Assembly (NCBI RefSeq): GCF_001189955.1
Contig: NZ_LFLT01000024.1
Span: forward strand, 1-64,000
Length of the DNA: 64,000 nt
Direction of reading: 5' to 3'
DNA from: Herbaspirillum chlorophenolicum
GTDB lineage: Bacteria > Pseudomonadota > Gammaproteobacteria > Burkholderiales > Burkholderiaceae_D
Below the pieces are notes generated by a model. The model did no database searches. It saw nothing but the letters and a program-made list of their open reading frames with translations, and was not told the DNA's origin. The position numbers and the translations under genes were made by a program. Of the stretch, positions 1-8,268 are shown piece after piece (positions within the stretch are counted from its first letter, which is position 1; every line of letters starts with the position of its first letter).

Positions 1-138
1 CACTGCCGGCTTAGCCGCTGCCTTAGCTACTGGCTTCTTGGCTGCGACGGCCTTCTTCGGTGCTGCGGCTGCCTTGGCGGCTGCCGGCTTCTTTGCAGCA
101 GGCTTCTTGGCTGCTGGCTTCTTTGCTGCTGTTGCCAT
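1..138 (-). CDS. Histone H1-like Ala/Lys/Pro-rich DNA-binding protein (5' part only)
   Basis: Only the first 46 codons are inside the window; the gene runs off the left edge. The start is ATG at 138-136, preceded by an AAGGAG ribosome binding site. The visible protein is built almost entirely of AAKKP-type repeats, the pattern of bacterial histone H1-like proteins that coat DNA through lysine-rich disordered tails. The same repeats form the N-terminus of the SWIB protein at 12150, so this gene could likewise end in a structured domain beyond the edge. No domain other than the basic tail can be seen. A nucleoid-associated role is inferred from composition. Confidence 0.75.
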   Translation of the reverse strand, partial: MATAAKKPAAKKPAAKKPAAAKAAAAPKKAVAAKKPVAKAAAKPAV

Positions 139-193
139 TTTGTTTCTCCTTCTTCACGTGATGGAAAAAATCAAGCTTGATATAAGAAACCCT

Positions 194-218
194 CCTGCGA
201 CATCGCGATGTACGCAGG
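194..218. repeat. Imperfect palindrome upstream of H1-like gene
   Basis: CCTGCG (194-199) pairs with CGCAGG (213-218) around the self-complementary core ACATCGCGATGT (200-211), with one unpaired base at 212. It lies about 60 bp upstream of the H1-like start codon and could be an operator or a structured 5' leader. No regulator is identifiable. Confidence 0.4.
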
Positions 219-434
219 CGGATTATTCATCGGCACAAGCATGCCTCTGCTTGCGCTAATGAATTCGGCACCAGCTGAACTGCTGCATCCCCTCACCTAT
301 GCAGCGCTTCAGCTATCTTGGCTGGACCTCTCCCGGCAGTCCCGCACATCAGGCGGGCTACGATCGACTACGGGAGCAGGCGCGAGGCCAAAAAAAACGC
401 CAGCGTGTTCAAACGCCAGCGTCGGAATAGCACT

Positions 435-460
435 TTTGAAAAACCATCAGGTTTTTCAAA
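435..460. repeat. 11-bp perfect inverted repeat, possible nrdB 3' hairpin
   Basis: TTTGAAAAACC (435-445) and GGTTTTTCAAA (450-460) are exact complements around a 4-nt loop. It lies about 180 bp past the nrdB stop in the direction of transcription. The stem is AT-rich and lacks a good U-tract, so calling it a terminator is tentative. Confidence 0.4.
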
Positions 461-641
461 GGAAAAGCCGCCTTACCCGACACGATGGGGTTGAGCGGCG
501 ATAACAGAGAAGAACGGTTCGGTCTCTGACTGTTCATTAATTTGGCGATTGCCTTTCAGTTTCAACAGCCGGGTATCTTGCAAGCTACCCGACTGCTGCT
601 GTGCAATGTGTCTCGCTGAAGAGCACTGACGAGACTGCACA

Positions 642-1796
642 TCATTCCCAACTCAACGCACCCCCGGTTTGGTATTCGATGACGCGGGTCTCAAAGAAGT
701 TGCGCTCCTTCTTCAAGTCGATCATCTCGCTCATCCAAGGGAACGGATTTTCTTCTTGTGCGAACAGCGGGTCCAATCCGATTTGCTGTGCGCGACGATT
801 AGCGATGAATCGGAGGTAGCCCTTGAACATGGTAGCGTTCAACCCGAGCACGCCTCGCGGCATTGTATCCTCTGCGTAACGATATTCCAACTCCACCGCG
901 CTTAAAAACAACGATTTGATCTCTTCGCGGAATTCCGGAGTCCACAGATGCGGGTTCTCCATCTTCACCGTGTTGATCAGATCGATCCCGAAATTGCAGT
1001 GCATCGACTCGTCGCGCAGGATGTATTGATACTGTTCGGCGGCGCCCATCATCTTGTTCTGGCGGCCCAGTGCGAGGATCTGCGTGAAGCCGACGTAGAA
1101 GAACAGGCCTTCCATGATGCAGGCAAAAACGATCAGCGACTTCAGCAGCTTCTGGTCGTTCTCTGTCGTGCCGGTCTTGAACTCGGGATCGGTCAGCGTG
1201 TTGATGAACGGGATCAGGAATTCGTCCTTGTCGCGAATCGATTTGACTTCGTGATAGGCGTTGAAGATCTCGGCTTCGTCCAGGCCCAGCGACTCGACGA
1301 TGTACTGGTAGGCGTGGGTGTGGATCGCTTCTTCGAACGCCTGGCGCAGCAGGTACTGGCGGCATTCCGGCGCGGTGATGTGGCGATAGGTGCCCAGCAC
1401 GATATTGTTGGCGGCCAGCGAGTCTGCGGTCACGAAGAAGCCGAGGTTGCGCTTGACCAGGCGGCGTTCGTCTTCGGTCAGTCCGTTCGGATTCTTCCAC
1501 AGCTCGATGTCGCGCTGCATGTTGATTTCCTGCGGCATCCAGTGGTTGGCGCAGCCGGCCAGGTACTTGTCCCAGGCCCATTTGTACTTGAACGGCACCA
1601 GTTGGTTGACGTCGGTGTGGCCGTTGATGATGCGCTTGTCGGCGGCATTGACGCGGCTGGTCACGTCCACCGGAGCATCGCGGGTGACCAGCGCCGGGTT
1701 CAGCGCCGAGTCATTGAATTGCGGGTGGCCGCCCACGGCCGGCTGCAGTTGGGGTTGCGCCGACTTTGCGCTTGCTTCGTCATCCCAAGAAAGCAT
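642..1796 (-). CDS. nrdB: Ribonucleoside-diphosphate reductase subunit beta (class Ia)
   Basis: This 384-residue radical-bearing small subunit of aerobic ribonucleotide reductase works with NrdA to convert ribonucleoside diphosphates to deoxyribonucleotides. Diiron and radical-site residues are visible: Asp125, then Glu156, His159 and Tyr163 in the ExxHxxxY pattern that carries the tyrosyl radical, and a second EExxxH-type region further on. The tail ends in the acidic/aromatic stretch expected to dock on NrdA. About 60 residues at the N-terminus precede the conserved core and look disordered. It lies 221 bp downstream of nrdA on the same strand, and the spacer carries two hairpins, so the two genes are probably co-transcribed with some attenuation. 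Confidence 0.96.
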   Translation of the reverse strand: MLSWDDEASAKSAQPQLQPAVGGHPQFNDSALNPALVTRDAPVDVTSRVNAADKRIINGHTDVNQLVPFKYKWAWDKYLAGCANHWMPQEINMQRDIELWKNPNGLTEDERRLVKRNLGFFVTADSLAANNIVLGTYRHITAPECRQYLLRQAFEEAIHTHAYQYIVESLGLDEAEIFNAYHEVKSIRDKDEFLIPFINTLTDPEFKTGTTENDQKLLKSLIVFACIMEGLFFYVGFTQILALGRQNKMMGAAEQYQYILRDESMHCNFGIDLINTVKMENPHLWTPEFREEIKSLFLSAVELEYRYAEDTMPRGVLGLNATMFKGYLRFIANRRAQQIGLDPLFAQEENPFPWMSEMIDLKKERNFFETRVIEYQTGGALSWE

Positions 1797-1888
1797 GGTT
1801 ATTCCTCTTTAACTGTGTGTGTTGCGGCGATGCCGGGAACGGACTGGCCATTCATCCATGCATCTATTTAAGGTGACAACGGCGCATC

Positions 1889-1930
1889 CGGTGAAGTTCA
1901 CCGAGATGCGCCGGCGGTGAAAACCGGCGC
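1889..1930 (-). other. Two hairpins in the nrdA-nrdB spacer
   Basis: CGGTGAA (1889-1895) and TTCACCG (1897-1903) form a perfect 7-bp inverted repeat around one base. Next to it GCGCCGG (1908-1914) pairs with CCGGCGC (1924-1930) around 9 bases. Neither is followed by a U-run on the minus strand. They could lower read-through into nrdB or protect RNA ends; this is inference. Confidence 0.45.
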
Positions 1931-2017
1931 GGAAATCTGGCTGGCTACGATCGAGGATGGTGTTGGGCATCCTCATGAGCTGGCGATTCCGGCCGGACTT
2001 CTGGCTTCTTGCTGGTA

Positions 2018-5000
2018 TTACTGGCAGGCCTCGCACTCTTCGAAGCCCGCGTCGCCCGGACGCATGGTGCAAACCGGACCGTCGGCATCGATGGAAGCAC
2101 CCGGATTCGGCATCACGTAGGCGGTCGATGCGGCGGTAGCCGAGGCGATCGACGCTGCGGCGACTGCCGGAGCCGATGCTGCAGCCGCAGCAGCCGCTGC
2201 CGAACTGCTCATGCCGCCATCCACCGACACGGCATTCAGGGCGCCGGTGCGGGAAGTCGACTTCTCGGTGTGGGTCGCGCCAATGGTGCGCAGGTAATAA
2301 GTGGTCTTCAAGCCGCGCAGCCACGCCAGCTTGTAGGTCTCATCCAGGCGCTTGCCCGAGGCGCCGGCCATGTAGATGTTGAGCGACTGGGCCTGGTCGA
2401 TCCACTTCTGGCGACGCGAGGCGGCTTCCACCAGCCACGACGGATCCACTTCGAAAGCGGTGGCGTAGATGTCGCGCAGGTCTTGCGGGATGCGGTCAAT
2501 CTTGGCCAGGCTGCCGTCGAAGTACTTCAGGTCGGCGATCATCACTTCGTCCCACAGGCCGCGCGCCTTCAGGTCGCGCACCAGGTACTCGTTGATTTCG
2601 GTGAATTCGCCCGACAGGTTCGACTTCACGTACAGGTTCTGGTAGGTCGGTTCGATGCAAGCCGACACGCCGATGATGTTCGAAATGGTCGCGGTCGGGG
2701 CGATCGCCACGCAATTCGAGTTGCGCATGCCGTGCTCGCTGATGCGTGCGCGCAGGGCGCTCCAGTCCATGCTTTCGGTGCTATCGGCTTCCAGGTAGCC
2801 GCCGCGCTCTTGCGCCAGCAGCTTCAGGGAGTCCTGCGGCAGGATGCCGCGATCCCACAGCGAACCGCGGTAGGAGTTGTAACGGCCGCGCTCTTCCGCC
2901 AGCTCGGTCGATGCCCAGTAAGCGTAGTAGCAGACGGCTTCCATCGAACGGTCGGCGAACTCGACGGCGTCCATCGACGCGTACGGGATGCGCTTCATGT
3001 GCAGGCAGTCCTGGAAGCCCATGATGCCCATGCCCACCGGACGGTGGCGCAGGTTGGAATCACGCGCCTTCTTGACCGCGTAGTAGTTGATGTCGATGAC
3101 GTTGTCCAGCATGCGCATGGCGGTGCGGACGGTCTTTTGCAGCTTGGCATGGTCCAGCTCGCCATTGACCAGGTGCGCCGGCAGGTTGACCGAACCCAGG
3201 TTGCACACCGCGATTTCGGAATCGTTGGTGTTCAGGGTGATCTCGGTGCACAGGTTGGAGCTGTGCACCACGCCCACGTGCTGCTGCGGCGAACGGATGT
3301 TGCACGGATCCTTGAAGGTGATCCATGGGTGGCCGGTTTCGAACAGCATCGACAGCATCTTGCGCCACAGGTCGTTGGCTTGCACCTTCTTGAACAGCTT
3401 CAGCTCGCCGCGGGCGGCACGGGCTTCGTAGCCGGTGTAGGCTTCCTCGAAGGCTTTGCCGAACTTGTCGTGCAGGTCCGGGGTATCGGACGGCGAGAAC
3501 AGGGTCCATTCGCCCTTTTCCATCACGCGCTTCATGAACAGGTCGGGAATCCAGTTCGCGGTGTTCATGTCGTGGGTGCGGCGGCGGTCGTCGCCGGTGT
3601 TCTTGCGCAGTTCGAGGAATTCCTCGATGTCCATGTGCCAGGTTTCCAGGTAGGCGCAGACCGCGCCCTTGCGCTTGCCGCCCTGGTTGACCGCCACGGC
3701 GGTGTCGTTGACCACCTTCAGGAACGGCACCACGCCTTGCGACTTGCCGTTGGTGCCCTTGATGTGGGCGCCCAGGGCGCGCACCGGGGTCCAGTCGTTG
3801 CCCAGGCCGCCGGCGAACTTGGCCAGCAGGGCGTTTTCCTTGATGGCTTCGTAGATGCCGTCGAGGTCGTCGGCCACCGTGGTCAGGTAGCACGAGGACA
3901 GCTGCGAGCGCAGGGTGCCCGAGTTGAACAGGGTCGGGGTCGAGCTCATGAAGTCGAACGACGACAGCAGGTCGTAGAACTCGATGGCGCGCGCTTCGCG
4001 GTCGATCTCGTTCAGGGCCAGGCCCATCGCCACACGCATGTAGAACGCCTGCGGCATTTCGATGCGGGTGCCCTGGATGTGCAGGAAATAACGGTCGTAC
4101 AGGGTCTGCAGGCCGATGTAGCCGAATTGCAGGTCGCGCTCGGGCTTGATCGCGGCAGCCAGCTTCTCCAGGTCGAACTGGGCCAGCTTGGTGTCGAGCA
4201 GCTCGGCGGCGATACCCTTCTTGATGTATTTGGTGAAGTATTCGAGGTACTCAGCCGGTGCATCGGCTTGCGCCACTTCCTTGCCGAACACTTCCTTGCG
4301 GATGGTGTGCATCAAGAGGCGCGAGGTGACCTGGCTGTAGGCAGGATCCTTTTCCATCAGCGCGCGGGCAGCCAGGATGGCGGACTTGTACAGTTCCTCG
4401 ACGGGCACGCCGTCGTACAGGTTCTTCATGGTCTCAGCCAGGATCGCCTGGGCATCGACATGTTTTTCCAGGCCTTCGCAAGCGGCATTGATCAGCGCGC
4501 GCACTTCAGCGATGTCCAGCGGACGGCTGCGGCCGTCTTCGACCACGTGCAGTTGCGGCGCGGCGACATCCGCCTTGGCGGCGCTGCCCTGTTGGGCGCG
4601 CTCTTCCATGCGCTTGGCGCGGTACAGCACGTAGGCTCGGGCGACGTCGTGCTCGCCCGAGCGCATCAGGGCCAGTTCGACCTGGTCCTGGATATCTTCG
4701 ATATGGAACGTTCCGCCGGTGGGCTGGCGGCGCACCAGCGCCGAGACCACATTGGTGGTCAATTGCTCGACCATCTCGCGCACGCGGGCCGAAGCCGCGC
4801 CCTGGCCGCCGTTGACGGCCAGGAAGGCCTTGGTCACGGCAATGGAGATCTTCGACGGTTCGAAACCGACCACGGCGCCGTTACGGCGGATGATGCGGTA
4901 TTCGCCCAGACCGGCCGCAGCTTTCACGGCGGATGCCTGGGAAGCGTCAGAAGACACCTCCAGGTCAGCGGCGGTCACGCCGAACGCGGCAGGAGATTTG

Positions 5001-5026
5001 ACGGAAATTTCTTGAGTTGAGCGCAC
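2018..5026 (-). CDS. nrdA: Ribonucleoside-diphosphate reductase subunit alpha (class Ia)
   Basis: Large catalytic and allosteric subunit, 1002 residues. Domains in order: an ATP-cone at about 42-135, a second, more diverged cone-like segment at about 158-225, then the barrel with the redox cysteine after SQLSS, the NLCTEI active-site cysteine, the IAVCNLGS cysteine and the YQNLY tyrosine pair for radical transfer. The C-terminus has the swinging CxxC pair (Cys998, Cys1001), joined by an unusually Ala/Ser-rich linker. The start is GTG at 5026-5024, with a perfect AGGAGG four bases upstream. Two NrdR-box-like sites about 300 bp upstream suggest NrdR control. Confidence 0.96.
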   Translation of the reverse strand: MRSTQEISVKSPAAFGVTAADLEVSSDASQASAVKAAAGLGEYRIIRRNGAVVGFEPSKISIAVTKAFLAVNGGQGAASARVREMVEQLTTNVVSALVRRQPTGGTFHIEDIQDQVELALMRSGEHDVARAYVLYRAKRMEERAQQGSAAKADVAAPQLHVVEDGRSRPLDIAEVRALINAACEGLEKHVDAQAILAETMKNLYDGVPVEELYKSAILAARALMEKDPAYSQVTSRLLMHTIRKEVFGKEVAQADAPAEYLEYFTKYIKKGIAAELLDTKLAQFDLEKLAAAIKPERDLQFGYIGLQTLYDRYFLHIQGTRIEMPQAFYMRVAMGLALNEIDREARAIEFYDLLSSFDFMSSTPTLFNSGTLRSQLSSCYLTTVADDLDGIYEAIKENALLAKFAGGLGNDWTPVRALGAHIKGTNGKSQGVVPFLKVVNDTAVAVNQGGKRKGAVCAYLETWHMDIEEFLELRKNTGDDRRRTHDMNTANWIPDLFMKRVMEKGEWTLFSPSDTPDLHDKFGKAFEEAYTGYEARAARGELKLFKKVQANDLWRKMLSMLFETGHPWITFKDPCNIRSPQQHVGVVHSSNLCTEITLNTNDSEIAVCNLGSVNLPAHLVNGELDHAKLQKTVRTAMRMLDNVIDINYYAVKKARDSNLRHRPVGMGIMGFQDCLHMKRIPYASMDAVEFADRSMEAVCYYAYWASTELAEERGRYNSYRGSLWDRGILPQDSLKLLAQERGGYLEADSTESMDWSALRARISEHGMRNSNCVAIAPTATISNIIGVSACIEPTYQNLYVKSNLSGEFTEINEYLVRDLKARGLWDEVMIADLKYFDGSLAKIDRIPQDLRDIYATAFEVDPSWLVEAASRRQKWIDQAQSLNIYMAGASGKRLDETYKLAWLRGLKTTYYLRTIGATHTEKSTSRTGALNAVSVDGGMSSSAAAAAAAASAPAVAAASIASATAASTAYVMPNPGASIDADGPVCTMRPGDAGFEECEACQ

Positions 5027-5327
5027 TTAGCCTCCTAGATACTTAAGACAGACAACCACGTGGAGATTGCCCCGAATTGCTAAATTAGAACCCCTACCAG
5101 CCTGGGGGTTCGCGAACGACAGAAGCGCCCCACAATAAATATCCCTTTGCGCGGATATTCATGCTGACGCAAAACCTGCTTGAAACTGAATTAATGAGTA
5201 GACCGATGCTGGAAAAGAAGGAACCGCGAGACGTTGTAGGACTTTATTACTGCCTCACGAACCTTTCACCTTCTGAAGCACGGCCATTTTCGAATGACAA
5301 ATCCGGATACAACTGGGGATTACCAAA
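5027..5327 (-). other. Long nrdA 5' leader with hairpins
   Basis: About 300 bases separate nrdA from the NrdR-like sites, with no convincing gene. Read as RNA on the minus strand it holds a 7-bp stem (GAACCCC 5088-5094 with GGGGTTC 5105-5111) and another (AATATCC 5138-5144 with GGATATT 5153-5159). If transcription starts near the boxes, these lie in the 5' UTR. I recognise no riboswitch class. Confidence 0.4.
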
Positions 5328-5343
5328 ACACTACATCTAGTAC
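5328..5343. promoter_or_regulatory. NrdR-box-like site 1
   Basis: ACACTACATCTAGTAC fits the NrdR consensus (acaCwAtATaTwGtgt) at 12 of 16 positions by eye. It forms a pair with the site at 5358, with starts 30 bp apart (about three helical turns), as known for NrdR operators upstream of ribonucleotide reductase genes. Confidence 0.65.
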
Positions 5344-5357
5344 CAAAAGAACGATTG

Positions 5358-5373
5358 AGACTAATTCTAGTGG
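5358..5373. promoter_or_regulatory. NrdR-box-like site 2
   Basis: AGACTAATTCTAGTGG fits the NrdR consensus at about 11 of 16 positions and keeps the CTA...TCTAG core of site 1. Paired in-phase boxes upstream of nrdA are typical for NrdR, which represses RNR genes when dATP/ATP loads its ATP-cone. The nrdR gene itself is not in this window. Confidence 0.6.
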
Positions 5374-5395
5374 CGGCATCTCGATGTTGCAACCG

Positions 5396-6043
5396 CTATT
5401 TCTCGAATTTTTCTGGCCCGGCAGCTTGACTTTTGAGAGGGCCAGCAGGGAAGCGCAATTGCGCGCCGTTAATTATTTCCTCAAGCGCATTCCGATAGCG
5501 CCCCCAATCGAAAAACGGACCGGGGTCGGTCTTGCGCACCGGGGCGATATGTTCGTGCCCGGCCACATCGGTGAGCGCATAACGCTCCTGCAGTGCAGCA
5601 GTAAGCTTGGCCAATGCCGGATACTGGGTCTCGGCAAAGGGTTCGGTATCGGTGCCTTCGAGCTCGATGCCGATCGAAAAGTCGTTGCAGCGCTCGCGCC
5701 CGTCGAACACCGACACCCCGGCATGCCAGGCCCGGCGATTGGCGGAAACGAACTGGACCACCTCGCCATCACGCCGGATCAGGAAGTGCGCCGACACCCG
5801 CAGCGGCCGCAACTGGTCGAAATAGGGATCGGCCTCGTAGTCGAGCCGGTTGCAGAACAGGTCGGCGATGTAAGGTCCGCCGAATTCCCCGGGCGGCAAG
5901 CTGATGTTGTGGACCACCAGCAGGTCGGCAATGCAACCGTCAGGCCGTTCGTCGCAATTCGGGGAAGCTTCGCGGCGCGACATATTGCACCAGCCGTCGC
6001 CGTCGATGAACCATGCGCCGACGTCGGAAGGAGAGGTCGCCAT
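5396..6043 (-). CDS. ampD: 1,6-anhydro-N-acetylmuramyl-L-alanine amidase
   Basis: Cytoplasmic zinc amidase, 215 residues, of the peptidoglycan recycling pathway; it removes the peptide from anhydro-muropeptides and so keeps AmpR-type beta-lactamase induction low. Amidase_2 fold features are visible: VVHNISLPPGEFGG with the zinc histidine, the SAHFLI strand, the GIELEG segment and the C-terminal GHEHIAPVRKTDPGP loop with zinc ligands. It is slightly longer at the C-terminus than E. coli AmpD. The start lies 3 bp after the preceding small gene, so it is last in a ypjD-membrane protein-ampD operon. It ends just short of the nrdA regulatory sites. Confidence 0.93.
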   Translation of the reverse strand: MATSPSDVGAWFIDGDGWCNMSRREASPNCDERPDGCIADLLVVHNISLPPGEFGGPYIADLFCNRLDYEADPYFDQLRPLRVSAHFLIRRDGEVVQFVSANRRAWHAGVSVFDGRERCNDFSIGIELEGTDTEPFAETQYPALAKLTAALQERYALTDVAGHEHIAPVRKTDPGPFFDWGRYRNALEEIINGAQLRFPAGPLKSQAAGPEKFEK

Positions 6044-6046
6044 GGA

Positions 6047-6331
6047 TCAGAACGAGGCCAGGCGGCGGTGTTCTTCGGAGCAGTAATGCGCGCCGGAGGC
6101 ATGCGTGACCGCTTCGGAAATGGGAAAATGGATGCCGCAGTGCGCGCACTGCACCATGGTTTCGGCGCCGCTGTCGGCGCCACGGCGAAAACGCTTGGCC
6201 TTGGGGGCTGGCGCTTCGGATTCGCCTGCAGGTTCACCCGCGGCATCGCTGCCGGCCAGCATCGACTTCTTGGCGCGCTGGAACCACACCACTACGGCCA
6301 GCAAGACCACCAGCCAGATCAGATATTTCAT
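6047..6331 (-). CDS. PP0621-type small membrane protein with Cys-rich C-terminus
   Basis: A 94-residue protein with one N-terminal membrane helix (about 1-18), a charged linker, then a compact segment with CAHCGIHFP and YCSEEHR that looks like a small zinc site (CxxC plus Cys/His). This arrangement is the conserved PP0621 family of proteobacteria; its function is unknown. The start overlaps the ypjD stop by four bases (ATGA), and ampD begins 3 bp after its stop, so the three genes are translationally linked. Metal binding is inferred from the cysteine spacing. Confidence 0.8.
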   Translation of the reverse strand: MKYLIWLVVLLAVVVWFQRAKKSMLAGSDAAGEPAGESEAPAPKAKRFRRGADSGAETMVQCAHCGIHFPISEAVTHASGAHYCSEEHRRLASF

Positions 6332-7140
6332 GTCAGTACCCGATGCAGCACGACTTCAAGTACGAATCGGCTGCCCACATAAGCCAATAAAAGGATGGCG
6401 AAACCGGCCAGCGTAAAAGAAAGCGCGGTACGCCCCCGCCAACCCTGCCAGCGGCGGCCGGCCAGAAGCAGGCCGAACAGCAGCCAGGACAGCATGGTGA
6501 AGATCGTCTTATGGTCCCACCGGAACGGTGTCCCGAACAACTGCTCGGAAAATACCACGCCCGACAGCACGGTCAGCGTCAGCAGCACGAAACCGAAGCC
6601 GATCAGGCGAAACAGCAATCTTTCCATCGTCAACAGCGCCGGCAGGCGGTCCAGCGCTATCGCGAACCAGCCGTTTTTGGCGGCAGGGCCCGGCCGCGTA
6701 TGCAGGCGCGACTCCTGCAGCACCATCAGCACCGCATGGAAAGCGGCGATGGTCAGCGTGCTGTAGGCCAGGATGGAGACGGCGATATGCGCCAGGAACC
6801 AATCCGACTTGCCGGCCAATACGATCATGTTGCCCGGGAAAATACTGGGCAGCACCACCGATACCGCGGCCACCGGCAGCACCAGCACCCGCATGCTGTC
6901 GAGCGTGAAGTTGCGGTTTTCCAGCCAGTAAGCGGCCACCGAAATCCACAGCGTGGCCGACAGCATCACGGCAAACCCGACCCGGATGGCCTCAGCCGCG
7001 AACATGTCCGACAGCAACGCACCGCCATGCAGGATCCAGCCGACTACGATCCCCAGCGAAATCGGCAGGCGCCGCTCCGAAGGCAGGAAAGCACATGCCA
7101 GATACAGCAATGCGGCGAGGATGAAAAAATAAGTTTGCAT
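6328..7140 (-). CDS. ypjD: Inner membrane protein, cytochrome c assembly (CcsA/YpjD) family
   Basis: A 270-residue polytopic membrane protein with about eight hydrophobic helices and the family's conserved segment ending in a WDHKT motif (residues about 199-205), as in YpjD/CorE-like members of the CcsA superfamily. True CcsA proteins handle haem in cytochrome c maturation; YpjD-type members have no settled role. In many betaproteobacteria this gene is directly divergent from ffh. Here ffh is 3.3 kb away, with an ABC transporter operon between. First gene of the ypjD-PP0621-ampD operon. Confidence 0.85.
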   Translation of the reverse strand: MQTYFFILAALLYLACAFLPSERRLPISLGIVVGWILHGGALLSDMFAAEAIRVGFAVMLSATLWISVAAYWLENRNFTLDSMRVLVLPVAAVSVVLPSIFPGNMIVLAGKSDWFLAHIAVSILAYSTLTIAAFHAVLMVLQESRLHTRPGPAAKNGWFAIALDRLPALLTMERLLFRLIGFGFVLLTLTVLSGVVFSEQLFGTPFRWDHKTIFTMLSWLLFGLLLAGRRWQGWRGRTALSFTLAGFAILLLAYVGSRFVLEVVLHRVLT

Positions 7141-7309
7141 CGGCTAAGTTTACACCATGTCGGCCCCGGCCCTATCGCCGCCGTCCCGCATCCAGACCGG
7201 CGTTACGGCGCATCAGCGAAGGCCGGCCTTCCTCGCCTGCCTCTTCCCACCCGGCAAGAGTCTTGTCATGGCGACGTTTCCTGGCGGCGGCCAATATGCC
7301 GTCCAGATT

Positions 7310-7323
7310 CTCTATATATAGAG
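7310..7323. promoter_or_regulatory. 14-bp perfect palindrome, possible operator
   Basis: CTCTATATATAGAG reads the same on both strands and lies about 170 bp upstream of ypjD. Perfect AT-centred palindromes often bind dimeric repressors, but no regulator is encoded nearby and the site is single copy here. Confidence 0.3.
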
Positions 7324-7396
7324 GCGAATCCGCGCAAACAAAGTCCAAGGTTTCCGTGCCGAGTGCCGGGCGCGCATTCTACACGCACAAAAGAAA

Positions 7397-7418
7397 CACG
7401 GCAGGAGATCCTGCCGTG
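7397..7418 (-). terminator. Rho-independent terminator of the ABC transporter operon
   Basis: CACGGCAGGA (7397-7406) and TCCTGCCGTG (7409-7418) are perfect complements. On the minus strand the stem is followed by TTTCTTTTG. It lies about 40 bp past the stop of the ATPase gene. Confidence 0.85.
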
Positions 7419-7455
7419 CCTTAAGTCGAGACAAAACCAAACAAGCCGTGCAGCC

Positions 7456-8265
7456 TCAGTCGACCGCCGCCGCCTTCATTTCCGCATTGTGGTGGCGCTG
7501 CTGCTCCTCCATGACCAACTGGCCGAGTTCGCGCTTCAAGGCGTTGAACTCGGGATCAGCCGGATCGCGCAGGCGCGGCAGCGTAACCACCATATCGCGC
7601 TTGATGGTGCCGGGGCGATAGGTCATGACCACGATGCGGTCGGCCAGGTAGATCGCCTCTTCGATACTGTGGGTGACGAACACGATGGTCTTCTTGAACT
7701 CGTCCCAGATCCGCAGCAGCTCGTCCTGCAGATTGCGGCGAGTGAGCGCATCCAGCGCGCCGAACGGCTCATCCATCAGCATGATGGGCGAATCCAGCGC
7801 CAGCACGCGGGCGATCGCCACCCGCTGACGCATGCCGCCGGACAAGTCCTTGGGGAAGCGGCTGCGGAAATCGATCAGGCCCAGCTTGTCCAGCAACTGG
7901 GTCACGCGCGCAGTGATTTCCGCCTTGGGCGTCCCTTTGATCTCCAGGCCGAAAGCGACGTTCTGCTCCACCGTCATCCACGGGAACAGCGCGTATTCCT
8001 GGAACACCATGCCGCGATCCGGGCCGGGTTCGGTCACCAGCTTGTCACCGGTGGTGATGGTGCCGGAAGATGGCAGCGCAAAGCCGGCGATGGCGTTCAA
8101 CAGCGTCGACTTGCCGCAGCCCGAAGGCCCCAACAGGCAGACGAACTGGCCATCGGGGATCTCGAGATTGATGTCCTTCAAGGCCACGACTTCACGGTCG
8201 TCGGTCTTGAATACCTTGTGTACGCCGGAGATCCTGATCTGGGGCGAAGAAGGGTTCATGCTCAT
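7456..8265 (-). CDS. ABC transporter ATP-binding protein (NitT/TauT family)
   Basis: A 269-residue ATPase of a high-affinity importer of the nitrate/sulfonate/taurine class. Visible motifs: Walker A GPSGCGKST near residues 47-55, signature LSGGMRQR, Walker B LMDEPFGALD and the switch histidine in FVTHSIEEA. The family (SsuB/TauB/NrtD) drives uptake of small oxidised sulfur or nitrogen organics; the exact substrate cannot be read from the ATPase. It is the last gene of a three-gene operon after the binding protein and permease, three bases after the permease stop. Confidence 0.92.
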   Translation of the reverse strand: MSMNPSSPQIRISGVHKVFKTDDREVVALKDINLEIPDGQFVCLLGPSGCGKSTLLNAIAGFALPSSGTITTGDKLVTEPGPDRGMVFQEYALFPWMTVEQNVAFGLEIKGTPKAEITARVTQLLDKLGLIDFRSRFPKDLSGGMRQRVAIARVLALDSPIMLMDEPFGALDALTRRNLQDELLRIWDEFKKTIVFVTHSIEEAIYLADRIVVMTYRPGTIKRDMVVTLPRLRDPADPEFNALKRELGQLVMEEQQRHHNAEMKAAAVD

Positions 8266-8268
8266 GGT

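Larger units (their letters stand above)
139..641. other. Intergenic region, nrdB to H1-like gene
   Basis: About 500 bases without a convincing gene. It holds the promoter region of the H1-like gene (12-bp palindrome ATCAAGCTTGAT at 170-181; imperfect palindrome at 194-218), a tandem AACGCCAGCGT repeat near 400-421, a perfect 11-bp hairpin at 435-460, and a weaker hairpin near 572-593. Either hairpin could end nrdB transcription, but neither has a clean U-tract on the minus strand. The small ORFs here have no recognisable product. Confidence 0.6.
7141..7455. other. Intergenic region between ABC operon and ypjD
   Basis: About 315 bases. They hold the ypjD promoter region, a perfect 14-bp palindrome CTCTATATATAGAG at 7310-7323 that could be an operator, and the terminator of the ABC operon at 7397-7418. 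No gene is supported. Confidence 0.6.

Noticed and set aside
2009-5020. Plus-strand open frame of about 1000 codons opposite nrdA
   Set aside because: It mirrors the real nrdA gene on the other strand; such frames arise from GC-rich codon use. No domain in the translated product.
5027-5327. Possible riboswitch in the nrdA leader
   Set aside because: No conserved cobalamin-box or other aptamer motif was seen; only simple hairpins.
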